Shown here one piece after another: positions 16,674 to 25,167 of a stretch of DNA of 64,000 nucleotides (its first letter is position 1; each line of letters starts with the position of its first letter). A model generated the notes under the pieces. The model did not search any database, was not told where the DNA came from, and saw only the letters and a list, made by a program, of their open reading frames with translations. The DNA comes from Thermogemmatispora tikiterensis. Its GTDB lineage: Bacteria > Chloroflexota > Ktedonobacteria > Ktedonobacterales > Ktedonobacteraceae. The DNA is taken from the NCBI RefSeq assembly GCF_003268475.1, contig NZ_MCIF01000002.1, positions 3,642,671-3,706,670 on the forward strand, written 5' to 3'. The translations under genes were made by a program, and so were the position numbers.

Positions 16674-17274
16674 AGGCTTCTGTATCCTTCCTCTCTCCGC
16701 TGCCGCTGCCCCGTTGAGCCTCTTCCTTACTCCGAGAGCGGGTGGGTGGCTCAATATGGAGAGCATCCGCGAAGCGGTTGAAGCAGTTGAAGAGGCCGAT
16801 CACCATCGCCAGCTCAACGATCTCACCGTCATCAAAATGGCTCTGCAGTTCGTCCCACAACTCTTCATCGATGTCGCGGGCCGAGGTCGTCATGATCTCG
16901 GCGAAGCGCAAAGCTACCAGCTCACGCGCCGTAAAGAGATGGCGGTGAGTATCGATGTGATAGAGCGCATCCAGCAGCTCCTCGCTGACGCCTAGCTGCC
17001 CTGCCAGGGCAGTATGGGCAGCCATTCAATAGTGGCAGTAGTTGACCTGGGAGACGCGGATCGCCAGCAGCTCTTTCAAGCGCGGCTCAACGCTGCCGCT
17101 ACGCATGACTGTTTGCAGCAGCTGCATCGTCTGGCGCGCCACCTCGGGACGGTGGGCCATGACGCGAAACAGCTCCTGCATGGTAGCGAAAGCCTGAGTC
17201 TGGTGTTGATGTGACTCGCCTTCCGCGCCCGCGGGCCAGAAATTGCTGTCTTCAACCGGGGGGATGCGTGACAT
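16624..17274 (-). CDS. AhpD/carboxymuconolactone-decarboxylase-like protein with in-frame UGA in CxxC: putative selenoprotein
   Basis: Two leftward frames, 17274-17029 and 17025-16624, are separated only by TGA (17028-17026) and are in the same phase. Read through, they give one protein of 216 residues with the AhpD/CMD fold. The active-site block is ELLAIRVSQVNYC-H-Y-(UGA)-M-A-A-H: Cys80, UGA at 83 and His87, exactly the family's CxxCxxxH with UGA in place of the second Cys. Sequence after the UGA continues the family normally (ALAGQLGVSEELLDAL, then LFTARELVALRFAEIM). A hairpin with a G near the start of its apical loop follows the UGA by 19 bases, as in bacterial SECIS elements. AhpD-like CxxU selenoproteins are known. 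The alternative is a nonsense mutation of TGC. No Sec machinery lies in this window. Confidence 0.7.
16996..17012 (-). promoter_or_regulatory. Candidate bacterial SECIS hairpin behind the in-frame UGA
   Basis: Read leftward, CTGCCC-TGGCA-GGGCAG forms a perfect 6-bp stem with a 5-base loop whose second base is G. Nineteen bases lie between the UGA and the loop, inside the 16-37 range of the bacterial SECIS consensus. A competing 7-bp stem (GCTGCCC 17022-17016 with GGGCAGC 17001-16995) also exists. Hairpins are common in GC-rich coding DNA, so this is supporting, not decisive. Confidence 0.45.
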
Positions 17275-17414
17275 CGGACTCGCTTCATCCTGCTCTTTGG
17301 CTTTGTGATCATTCTAGCGAAAGGCAGACCCTGGGTGCAAGCACCTCCTGGCTGACTGTCGATGAAGACGGCGATCTGCAGATCTGCACCTGCAGCCCAC
17401 TCGATAGGGAGGGA

Positions 17415-18337
17415 TCAGAAGTATCCCTGGTCGAGCACCGTCTCCTCATCCAGCGTCTCTTGAGAGAGGAACTGATCAATATAGCTGATGAAAAGCTGAA
17501 AAACCTCCTCGCGGTAAGGATGGCTGCGCAGAAAAGTAAGATAGGTCCCTTTCAGACTTTGCCTCCCTTGGTAAGTGCTGAATTTCTCGCGTGTGGCCGC
17601 GCTGATTCTTTTTGCCTTGCGCAAGATCAGAACTCTATCAGTAGGCGTTGTGCCCGTGTTGATGGACTTCATATCCAGCCACTCGCAAAGGAGAAGATAT
17701 TTGGCCAATGGCAGGGCTGATTTCAGATCCCGGGCTGTAGCACATGCCTCCTGGAACATAGTCTTATCCAGATTAGTTTTGCATTCGGTTGCTATGTAAG
17801 CTAAATTGGTCCTCAGTTCGAGTGATCCCTCAAAGGTGGGCGAGTGAGAGGCGCGGATGTAGAGAGGCAAGCTCAGAGCGAAGTCCTGGGCTTTCTGGCG
17901 AAGGGAGAGACCTCCTCCTGGCTCTCTCCTGATTAGGCTTGAGTCAAACCAGATGGCAGAAAAGCTTTCAACAGGTCCGAGGTGAATGCCTGGCGGTAGC
18001 TTATGACCAAGTAATGCCTGTACCAAGCGAGGAAGGAACTCCTCAATGATTGAGTTATCCAACTTGGTTTGGCCTTTCTGGCGATAGAGCCAGTCATGAG
18101 GGCTGTCAAAGATCAAGTTGATATCGAGATGCAGTCTGTATCATTCAATTCGCTTACCATGTAATGAAGAAGCTTTTGCGGCTGATATCTGTACTGAAGA
18201 CTAATTGATTCTAAACTAGATATCCAAATATAATAATCTTTCAGAGCTTTCTCAACCAGCGGCTTATCGTCGTGAGGCAACTTCTCATTAAGGAGTGTCG
18301 CCGTTAGCTTATCCAGGTGAGGAGTAGGGAATTTCAT
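17415..18337 (-). pseudogene. Bpu10I-like type II restriction endonuclease, frameshifted
   Basis: Two leftward frames, 18337-18113 and 18116-17415, look like one gene broken by a -1 shift. The first begins MKFPTPHLDKL and runs to TGA at 18113. Switching phase between about 18120 and 18145 restores LDINLIFDSPHDWLYRQKG, which flows into the second frame. The second part has the nuclease signature YIATECKTNLDKTMFQEA (ExK of the PD-(D/E)xK fold), as in Bpu10I-family enzymes. Whole length would be about 307 residues. It follows a DNA methyltransferase gene with a 4-base overlap, the usual arrangement of a restriction-modification pair. Base composition is less GC-rich than the surroundings, suggesting transfer. 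Assignment to Bpu10I is from memory of the motif, not a search. Confidence 0.65.
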
Positions 18338-19679
18338 AGGAGTCCTCCGATGGTATGCCTGGGATCGAAGAAGGGAGAAGGTTGCACACGCTGGGCTTTG
18401 CTGATGGCTTCCAAGATCTCCTGACCGGCAGGCGCCTCTGTATCTATTTGTTGAAATGCATCCCTGAGAATACAGAGAGCTAGGGAACGAGCAAAATCAT
18501 CATTGAATGGAGGAAATGTAGAAGTCGATGCTAGGTGGAGTACATCCTCGTAGATGATCTCTCCGAACTTATTGAGAAACTTTCGTTCTTCGACCGAGGC
18601 CAGCTCTAGACCGGCCCCTCCTAGCGCGAGCGCGGTGATGAGCCTGCTGTTGCCGAGCCGCACGCCGCGGATGGTGGACTCGCGACCTATGACGATAACC
18701 AGGTGCCCATCCTCAACAAGCAGGCGTCGCATTTCTCGCAGGGCTGCTAGCATGTCTAAAGCGCACTGAATCACTGTGAGAAATCTGTTTTGGCGGTGTT
18801 TACGGTTGGCTCCAATCTCGGATTGAGCAACGGTGAGGAGGTTCCATCCCAGCTGTTCCATCACCGCTCGGTTGTTTTGATGGTAGTTGAAAACATTCAT
18901 ATAGGGAGGGGAGGTCACAATCAGCTGAACGCTTGTATTAGCCAGAGGCAAAGAGCGGGCATCATTGTGAAAGATATGATATTGGGCAACGCTATAGGGT
19001 AGATTTCTGATAATCGCAGCCAGCTCATGGAAAGATGTATACCAGTTATTCCCCTTTTTGTTTTTTTATTTTCAAAATATTTCATTAGTGTGTTTACTAG
19101 TATGATTCTTAAAAAGTGATCGTTCGTCTCTTTTATTAGAGAAAGCATAATCTCTTCTTTGGAGTGGGAATAGTCATCAACCCCAGGTTCCCCAGGTTCA
19201 AGATTACTAAGGGAGAAAAGGTCTATAAAGGCGGGCTGTAGCGCTTTCTTTAAAAGAGACTCTGCCTCCTGGATCAGATCCTGGCGTTCAGAGGGCGTCA
19301 GGCGGACAAAGTAGACTGTCCGAGCCAGCGCCACCGCTGCGGGATTGATATCGGCAGCGTAGCAGCTCAGGCCCTGACGTGCCGCCTCAAAAAGGGTCGT
19401 ACCGCTGCCCACAAAGGGGTCCAGGACGACGGTCCCCTGCTCTGCATAGCGGTGCAAAAGCAGCTCGACCAGTTGAGGAGAGAACTGGCCGCGCCACGGA
19501 AAGAGACTGGTGCGCTCTCTCCTTTTCAAGTCGAGACGCCCTGCAGATGTGCGCCAGCCCTCTTGCAGCGAAATCGTCGCCTGCTCGAGGAGCCTGGCGC
19601 TTGACGAAAAGATATCCTTGGGTAGACTCTGCTCTATGGCCGCATCCAGGAGGCTCTGAGACGATTTCTGGTACATCAT
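18334..19679 (-). pseudogene. DNA (cytosine-N4/adenine-N6) methyltransferase, frameshifted in an A-tract
   Basis: The 5' frame holds motif I (VVLDPFVGSGTTLFEA, then YAADINPAA); the 3' frame holds motif IV (VTSPPYMNVFNY) and the LVIVIGREST region. The switch is -1 and lies in the tract AAAAAAACAAAAAGGGG (about 19068-19052 on the minus strand): past it the other frame reads GNNWYTSFHELAAIIRNLPY, joining smoothly to the 3' frame. Restored length is about 448 residues from ATG 19679; the true start is uncertain since a TTG at 19688 has a better GAGGAGA site. Motif order is I before IV. It overlaps the following nuclease gene by ATGA. One missing base, a phase-variable tract or a sequencing error would all give this picture. 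Confidence 0.75.
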
Positions 19680-19923
19680 GCCGCTCAACGACCTTGAGTC
19701 TCCTCGCACCTGAGGGAAGTTCTCCTCTCCTCCTCGCTGTATTGTCCTTGCGGAGCCGGAGGAGCCAGAGCGCCATCGGTGGAATGGTGCGGCAACAGCC
19801 CTACGATTGCCGCGGGTGAGGCGTGTGGCTCCATTTTGCCACAGGCAGCTCAACCTGTCAATCAACAGCGTCCTGGTTTGGGCCTGGCCAGGTTCCAACA
19901 ACTAAGCTGGACTGCAAGGAGAA

Positions 19924-19976
19924 AAGAGAGAGACCAGCATGGGAAAGGGAAGGTTCTCCATGCTGGTCTCTCTCTT
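19924..19976 (-). terminator. Strong terminator of tRNA-Phe
   Basis: A perfect 19-bp stem (19924-19942 with 19958-19976) around a 15-base loop; leftward it ends in CTCTCTTTTCTCC. It starts 16 bases past the tRNA-Phe 3' end. The stem is half purine/pyrimidine-alternating (AGAGAGAGACC), so it is long but not GC-rich. Confidence 0.8.
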
Positions 19977-19991
19977 GTGGTTAAAGGGAGG

Positions 19992-20064
<73 letters not shown>

Positions 20065-20171
20065 GTCTCGGCCCACTTTAGGCCCGGGTCAATGACATAT
20101 TGTTCAGCTGATCACTGGCCCATTGCTCAGGGTGATCACGTACAGGTACGTTGGATCAGGATTCTGGTCTC

Positions 20172-20200
20172 ATTGTACAGATACTTTGGTGTGCTGTCAA
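20172..20200 (-). promoter_or_regulatory. Sigma-70-type promoter, probably of tRNA-Phe
   Basis: On the minus strand a perfect TTGACA (20200-20195) and TACAAT (20177-20172) are separated by 17 bases. The -10 lies 108 bases before tRNA-Phe, giving a leader of about 100 bases. No other leftward gene begins in between. Confidence 0.65.
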
Positions 20201-20524
20201 GAGGGGTGTGGGGCAGTTGGCCATGTGGTATGGCCGAGTGAGCGGGCCAGGTTGGGCGAATGTCCTTCCTCATCTAATACCCAAATTGAAGAGTGGCTTC
20301 GTCAGGACGTAGCGCTGGCCAGAGAACAACAGGGATGCTCCGCCTGCGCCCCCGTTCCTGGGGAAGCCCGTCCCTTCTGCTCTTGCTCTACGCGGCTACT
20401 CTTCGGGATTCGAGTCGCGCTACGCTAAGACATTCTGGCTAATTTCACGGCGGTACCGTACCCTGCGGAATACCTTGATATAAAATACTCCTATGTATGG
20501 ATATGAATTTCCGGGCTAGCGATT
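20201..20524. other. Gene-free stretch before the small lipoprotein
   Basis: No supported gene. Near the right end TATAAA (20479-20484) within TTGATATAAAATAC is a likely -10 region for the lipoprotein gene at 20525, but no good -35 box is seen at 16-18 bases. Confidence 0.35.
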
Positions 20525-20860
20525 ATGATTTCTCCGCGTAGCACAGCTGTCATATTTGTCCTGCTTCTGGTAGCTATCTTATCGCTGGCCTGCATCAGCC
20601 CGCTCGCCCTGTTCAACCCAACAGTGACCCAGGGGCCAGGTGTAGAGCACGCCGATGGCAAAATTGTGGCGATTCAGCAGGCCGATATGAGCTTTGTGCT
20701 TCAGACCGCCAGCGGTCAACGCCTGCGCTTTCTCTGCGTAGAGCGCTGTCGTCTGGCGCTGCAGCATATGGAGCGGCACCTGCGTGAGAAAGCGCATACC
20801 GATGTCTATTATTATCCGCAGACCACGGGCAAGCCTCCGATTGCCTTTCAGGTAGATTAG
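20525..20860 (+). CDS. Small predicted lipoprotein, unknown function
   Basis: Protein of 111 residues. The N-terminus is a lipoprotein signal: MISPRSTAVIFVLLLVAIL followed by the lipobox LSLAC, giving Cys23 as the lipidated residue. The mature part has a beta-strand-like GKIVAIQQADMSFVLQTASG segment followed by RLRFLCVERCRLALQHM and VYYYPQT. It contains two close cysteines (C-x3-C). No family is recognised. The ATG lacks a clear ribosome-binding site, but an upstream TATAAA-rich stretch suggests a short leader. It stands alone between tRNA-Phe and the FAD oxidoreductase operon. Confidence 0.6.
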   Translation: MISPRSTAVIFVLLLVAILSLACISPLALFNPTVTQGPGVEHADGKIVAIQQADMSFVLQTASGQRLRFLCVERCRLALQHMERHLREKAHTDVYYYPQTTGKPPIAFQVD

Positions 20861-21178
20861 CTGTCGCCGTTGGCTCACCGGCTCTCATGCCCGTCTCAAT
20901 CGAGGCTTTCGGCTTAGTGCCTGAGCGCTCGAAGCGAGTGATTAACTCGGCGGCGGCAGTGAGTGCCGAAAACAGACAAGGCAAGAGTCAGGGGGCGAGA
21001 GCAGTGAGTCTCCAGCTTGCTGGTGGGAGGATGAATGAGGTGAATGGGGAGCAGAGGGCCTCGTCGCTGGAGCCGGGGCCGGTCAAAGACGAGGCCCTGG
21101 CCAGCGCGCTCGAGAGCGAGGAGCTGGTCAGACTCAGGTGATGAACTCAGGTGATGGGTGAGTACAGATAGAGGAGCT
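20861..21178. other. Spacer before the electron-transfer operon
   Basis: About 320 bases. A rightward frame at 20887-21141 (84 codons) is open but unremarkable and I do not accept it. The direct repeat ACTCAGGTGATG at 21133-21157 (two copies, the first within GACTCAGGTGATGAACTCAGG) lies just before the oxidoreductase start. Confidence 0.35.
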
Positions 21179-22996
21179 ATGAGACAGGATCAAGCAGGTC
21201 ACCGGGCGCCCTTTTTCAAAGGGACTGAGCAGCCCAGTATTGATCGGGCTGATATTGTGATTGTTGGCAACGGCATCGCTGGTTTGACCGCGGCCCTCCA
21301 GGCGCGGAGCTTCGAACCTGATGCCCGTATTGCTATTATCAGCGATCAGAACCATCCCACGATCAATACGCCCGCGCTCAAACAGTTCGCCGTTGGCAAA
21401 CTGACCCGTGAGCAGCTTTTAGCCTATCCCCCCGGTACAGAGCGACAGGAGCGTATCCACCTGATCCACGCGCGGGTCGAAAAAATCAGTGCCCAGAGCA
21501 AGTCTGTGACCCTGGCCAACGGCAGTGCCTTTGGCTATGGTACGCTGCTTCTAGCCACTGGCAGTATGCCTACTGCTCTGCCCTCTCAACTGCCGGGACG
21601 CGATTTCGATGGCGTCCTGACCTTGCACCGTCTGCAGGACTACCTGGATCTGCGGCGCCGCCTGCCCGAGGTCGAGGAGGCTGTGGTGATCGGCGGCGGG
21701 GCCCATGCCTGTGAAACAGTGATGTGCCTGCTGCACTGGGGTATCCATGTCCACTGGTTGATCCGCAGCGCTGTCCTGTTGCCGCGCATGCTAGACGAGA
21801 CCGCTTCAGAGATGGTGCTGGAGCGCATCAGGCAGGCCGGGGCGACCGTCTATACTTCTACCGAGGTGATCGGCATTGTGGGCCGTGTGGGCAGCGTCAT
21901 TGGCGTGGTGACCAATCATCAGCAGTTTATCCCCTGCCAGCTGGTCGTGGCCTGCACTGGCACAAAGCCGGTGACGACTCTGGCAAAACACTGTGATCTG
22001 CCCCTCAAGCATGAAAATGGCATCCTGGTCGACGACCATCTGCGCAGTAGTGTCCGTGATATTTATGTTGCCGGCGATGTAGCGGCCCTCAAAAACCCAC
22101 TCACCGGTCAGTATGAGCCACGCGCTCTGTGGTACGCCGCTGTGGAGCAAGGCCGCATGGCTGGAGCGATGATGACTGGCCATCGTGAAGCTGTGCGCCC
22201 GTTCGGTGTTCCCTGGCATGCGACGCACCTGGGCGACCTGTCGATGCTCTACGTCGGTAATCCGCTGCAATCACCTCCTGGGTCCTATGTGCTAACTGAT
22301 ACCAGTCGCGGCGGCTATCGCCGCCTCTTGCTGCAGGGTGAGCGCCTCATTGGCTATCTCTCGCTCGGTCCGATGCAGCCCGATAGCCTGGCAATCAAGC
22401 GCATTATCGATGAAGAGCTGCCCGTGCGCGATATTTTGAAGGGCCTCTTGAAAGGCGAGTTCGACGCCCGCCAGTATTTGACACGCCAGCGCACCTACAC
22501 CGCTCAGGATCTGGTGACCAGCGGACGCCTGGCCAGCGTGAAGCTCTCTCCTGTTCAGACGACCGCTCAGACCACACCCGAGCCAGCTCCCGCCGCTCGT
22601 AGCCTTGCTCCGGCTACAGCAGCAGCTCAGCTTGAGCCTCGTCTGCCAACAACCGAGCAACTACCCCCAATCTCTACCGGGCCAGTTGCCGCCCCTCAGC
22701 ATGCTCCGGCCTCCGCTCCTGCTGTGCATGCTGGCTCCCGTTATCCTATCTTGCACGAAGAAGAGGAGATCAGTCCTTTCACCGGCACCTTGCCTGCTCT
22801 GCCAGAGCAAGGGCAAGGACAGGCAGGGACGCGCTTGCTCTCTGGCGACCTGCCCTCTCGTCAAGAGCAGGGCCGCGGAGGACGGCGCAATCTGTGGGCT
22901 TACAGCGATCCTGTGCTGCCCGCATTCCCGCGCCAGAGTCCAGCGCAGATGCAGCATAGCCGATCCTACAGTGAGAAACGGGAGGGAGGACGTTAA
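21179..22996 (+). CDS. FAD-dependent pyridine-nucleotide-type oxidoreductase with Pro/Ala-rich tail
   Basis: Flavoprotein of 605 residues. An N-terminal FAD Rossmann motif IVIVGNGIAGLTAALQ (about residues 26-41), a second nucleotide-binding motif VVIGGGAHACETVMCL, and IYVAGDVAAL for the flavin are all present, as in the ferredoxin-reductase/NirB N-terminal type. Catalytic folding ends near 470; the remaining 135 residues are rich in Pro, Ala, Gln and Ser and look like a disordered linker. The start is ATG 21179 (AGGAG just upstream); GTG 21158 is the alternative. Its stop lies next to the ATG of a 2x[4Fe-4S] ferredoxin, then a membrane cytochrome-like protein, so it probably passes electrons between NAD(P)H and a membrane carrier. 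Direction and substrate are unknown. Confidence 0.82.
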   Translation: MRQDQAGHRAPFFKGTEQPSIDRADIVIVGNGIAGLTAALQARSFEPDARIAIISDQNHPTINTPALKQFAVGKLTREQLLAYPPGTERQERIHLIHARVEKISAQSKSVTLANGSAFGYGTLLLATGSMPTALPSQLPGRDFDGVLTLHRLQDYLDLRRRLPEVEEAVVIGGGAHACETVMCLLHWGIHVHWLIRSAVLLPRMLDETASEMVLERIRQAGATVYTSTEVIGIVGRVGSVIGVVTNHQQFIPCQLVVACTGTKPVTTLAKHCDLPLKHENGILVDDHLRSSVRDIYVAGDVAALKNPLTGQYEPRALWYAAVEQGRMAGAMMTGHREAVRPFGVPWHATHLGDLSMLYVGNPLQSPPGSYVLTDTSRGGYRRLLLQGERLIGYLSLGPMQPDSLAIKRIIDEELPVRDILKGLLKGEFDARQYLTRQRTYTAQDLVTSGRLASVKLSPVQTTAQTTPEPAPAARSLAPATAAAQLEPRLPTTEQLPPISTGPVAAPQHAPASAPAVHAGSRYPILHEEEEISPFTGTLPALPEQGQGQAGTRLLSGDLPSRQEQGRGGRRNLWAYSDPVLPAFPRQSPAQMQHSRSYSEKREGGR

Positions 22997-23290
22997 ATGC
23001 GTAATCCTGTCCTTTTACATAAAACCGCTTCTCAGGTTCAACAGGAACTTGAGGCCTGCATTGGCTGCAATGAATGCCTGCTTGCTTGCCCAGCTCTTGA
23101 TGAAGCCCTGACGATCGATGTCCTCAATCGCGAGACCTTCGGCGGTCCGATCTCGGCTCCGGTTGCGCGCTTTGCCCGCTCGTGCTATCAGTGTGGTGCT
23201 TGCGTGCCTCCCTGTCCGGTGGGCCTGCACCGTGATGCCATGATGATGTGGCTGAAGATCCGTCTGTACCGTTCTGGAGAGGAGGATTGA
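22997..23290 (+). CDS. HdrC/GlpC-like ferredoxin with two [4Fe-4S] clusters
   Basis: Protein of 97 residues with two complete cluster motifs: CIGCNECLLACP (Cys21, 24, 27, 31) and CYQCGACVPPCP (Cys63, 66, 69, 73). The spacing and length resemble the iron-sulfur subunits HdrC and GlpC. It begins immediately after the flavoprotein stop and 4 bases before the start of the membrane protein gene, so it is the obvious electron wire between the two. The ATG is preceded by GGGAGGA. Confidence 0.9.
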   Translation: MRNPVLLHKTASQVQQELEACIGCNECLLACPALDEALTIDVLNRETFGGPISAPVARFARSCYQCGACVPPCPVGLHRDAMMMWLKIRLYRSGEED

Positions 23291-23294
23291 ACTG

Positions 23295-24290
23295 ATGCCG
23301 GCTTCGCGTTCTTCCTCGCCCTATGATTATGCCTCTGATCGAGAGTGGGCTGGCACGAGAGGCTATCCGCTCTTTTTCGTGTATATCAAGCCACGCAATT
23401 TACTGCGTGTAGCGCTCGGGCTGCTCATTATTGTGGCTGGGCTGGCATTCTGTATCTGGTATAGTCGCAATGGGAGCGATCCGACTCCTGATAGCCTTGT
23501 GGGTCTGATCTATGCCGTCCTGGGCACAGTTTTTCTCCTCTTGGCCGGCCTCCTCTATAGCTTGCATCGTCGCTCGCGCAAGAGCAAAAAGGTGATTGGT
23601 GGACTGCGCTCGGCCCTGGGCTGGCATATGTTCTTTGGCCTGACCGGTCTGGCTCTGATCTTCTATCACTCCTTTGGCAATTTTAACCCGCGCTCCGGCA
23701 CTTATGCTCTCTATGGCCTCATTGCCCTGGTCATCAGCGGCATCATCGGGCGCAGCCTTGATCGAATCATGCCGCGCCTGATTGCGAAAGAAGCAAGTAA
23801 GGCCCTGACCCAGGAAGGGGAGGATCGCATTGAGGCCATTTCGCAGCAGCTGCAGGCCATTGTCGAGCATAATATGCAGCGTGTGCGCGGACTGACCCCA
23901 TCGCCGGCCTCGGCCTCACCTGCTATCTCTGCTGCCCCAGAGCGCGGGGGAAGCGCTGGTCGCGGGCGCACCCTGCATGGCCCCTGGGACCTGGCCTATC
24001 TGACACTGGAGGAGACGCCCCAGGAGCTGAGCCGCTATGAACAGAGCTATCGCCTTGTACCCGATCGTAAAAGTCCCCTGAGCCGTCCCGGGGCCTTGCT
24101 ACCCGGGGCCCAGGAGCAAATGGCTGCCTTGCAGGCGGTCGAACATGCCATGAGGCGCGAGCAATTCTATCGCTATGTCATTCGCTACTGGCGCATTTTC
24201 CATATCCTCCTGGCCCTGGTCACTGCTGGCCTGGTCATCTGGCACTTAGAGTATGCCGCCTCTCTGGTGATCCCCACGCTGTTCCATTAG
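23295..24290 (+). CDS. Cytochrome-b-like integral membrane protein
   Basis: Protein of 331 residues with about five membrane helices: two near residues 36-58 and 69-92, two near 112-155, and one near the C-terminus (about 300-325). Paired histidines sit within the helices: H-x-13-H in GWHMFFGLTGLALIFYHSFG-like sequence, and FHILLALVTAGLVIWHLEY near the end. This arrangement fits two b hemes in a quinone-linked anchor subunit, as in NarI/HdrE-type proteins. The middle (about 165-285) is a soluble, helical insertion. It follows the flavoprotein and ferredoxin genes. Heme content and quinone use are inferred, not shown. Confidence 0.65.
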   Translation: MPASRSSSPYDYASDREWAGTRGYPLFFVYIKPRNLLRVALGLLIIVAGLAFCIWYSRNGSDPTPDSLVGLIYAVLGTVFLLLAGLLYSLHRRSRKSKKVIGGLRSALGWHMFFGLTGLALIFYHSFGNFNPRSGTYALYGLIALVISGIIGRSLDRIMPRLIAKEASKALTQEGEDRIEAISQQLQAIVEHNMQRVRGLTPSPASASPAISAAPERGGSAGRGRTLHGPWDLAYLTLEETPQELSRYEQSYRLVPDRKSPLSRPGALLPGAQEQMAALQAVEHAMRREQFYRYVIRYWRIFHILLALVTAGLVIWHLEYAASLVIPTLFH

Positions 24291-24480
24291 AGTGAGCGCT
24301 CATCCTGCAGCAGCCACAGACAGCAGGGCGGGCTCTCTTCCTCTCCTATCTGCCTGCCTGCTGTCTGGAGGGCCTGGATTGGGGAGAGCTGCCTGCCTCG
24401 CCTGCCATCGCTCCCCGTGGTCTCTCGGCCTGGAAAACCCTGGTAGCGCTTGCTACGTATTAAGTAATGGAGGGAATACT

Positions 24481-24867
24481 ATGTCGAGAGAACTGCTTAT
24501 GCCCGGTACGCGCCCGCGGCGACTATGGCCGAGGCGCCTTGACCTACTCTTTCATCTCATCAAGACCGTTCGCTTGATTGCCTACCTGCTGCGACATGAG
24601 CATGTCGGAATTGGGCGGAAGGTGCTCTTTGTGAGCGGCTGTGGCCTCTTACTATTTTTGCTTCTCTTCCCCGATACCTTTGGTGAGCTGGTAAGCAGTA
24701 CGCTGCTACCTGTAGTGGGAACTATCCTGGGGGTGCCTCTGGATGCTGGATTCGACTGGCTGACGCTGGTACTTGTCCTGGTATCCCTCTTGCGCGTCTT
24801 CCCCGCCGAGGTGGTAGAAGAGGGCTATCGCCGGATCTTCATTCGGCCAAAAAAGGCGCAGCCCTGA
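24481..24867 (+). CDS. Small membrane protein, unknown function
   Basis: Protein of 128 residues starting at ATG 24481 with GGAGGG 8 bases upstream. After a basic stretch (RPRRLWPRRLDLLFHLIKTVRL) it has two or three hydrophobic segments: VLFVSGCGLLLFLLLFP, VSSTLLPVVGTILGVP and WLTLVLVLVSLLRVFP. It ends with basic residues. The central part loosely recalls DUF1232-type small membrane proteins, but I do not claim this. It may belong to the preceding electron-transfer operon although 190 bases separate them. Confidence 0.6.
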   Translation: MSRELLMPGTRPRRLWPRRLDLLFHLIKTVRLIAYLLRHEHVGIGRKVLFVSGCGLLLFLLLFPDTFGELVSSTLLPVVGTILGVPLDAGFDWLTLVLVLVSLLRVFPAEVVEEGYRRIFIRPKKAQP

Positions 24868-25167
24868 CCGGCATAACCGGAGGGAGGCGCTCGCCTATCA
24901 GTCAGCTTCTCTGCCGGTGCTGCACGGTAGAAAGCCGAAAAGATGATCAAAAAAACACCAAGACCATACTGCACCGGTGGTGGTCTGGTCATCCCCCCGC
25001 TCAGAGCAGTACCCTGGCTCTTGCGCTGATCTTATCTCTACTGTTCCCCTGTTGTGATCCTCAATCGACCTGTGGTCGCCTTGCCTGGCTAGGGAGGCAG
25101 CCTGGACTCTTCTCCCAGCGATCCCTGGCAGAGAAAAGCGGTGGCTGGTCCGTGACTCTTTCTCTGC
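24868..25167. other. Convergent intergenic region
   Basis: Three hundred bases between a rightward and a leftward gene. A GACCA...TGGTC type dyad with an internal CACCGGTG palindrome near 24960-24985 might serve as a terminator. Nothing else is seen. Confidence 0.35.

Noticed and set aside
16624-17025. Separate gene starting at the ATG immediately after the in-frame TGA
   Set aside because: It would lack the first active-site Cys and the N-terminal half of the family, has no ribosome-binding site, and is in phase with the frame before it.
19052-19070. Programmed -1 frameshift in the methyltransferase
   Set aside because: The A-tract phase does not give the usual X-XXY-YYZ heptamer in the zero frame and no downstream pseudoknot is evident; base loss or slippage is simpler.
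20887-21141. Open frame of 84 codons before the flavoprotein gene
   Set aside because: No ribosome-binding site, no domain, and composition like the surrounding non-coding DNA.
24292-24480. N-terminal extension of the small membrane protein at 24481
   Set aside because: Upstream codons read Pro/Ser/Cys-rich noise and the GGAGGG site lies directly before ATG 24481.
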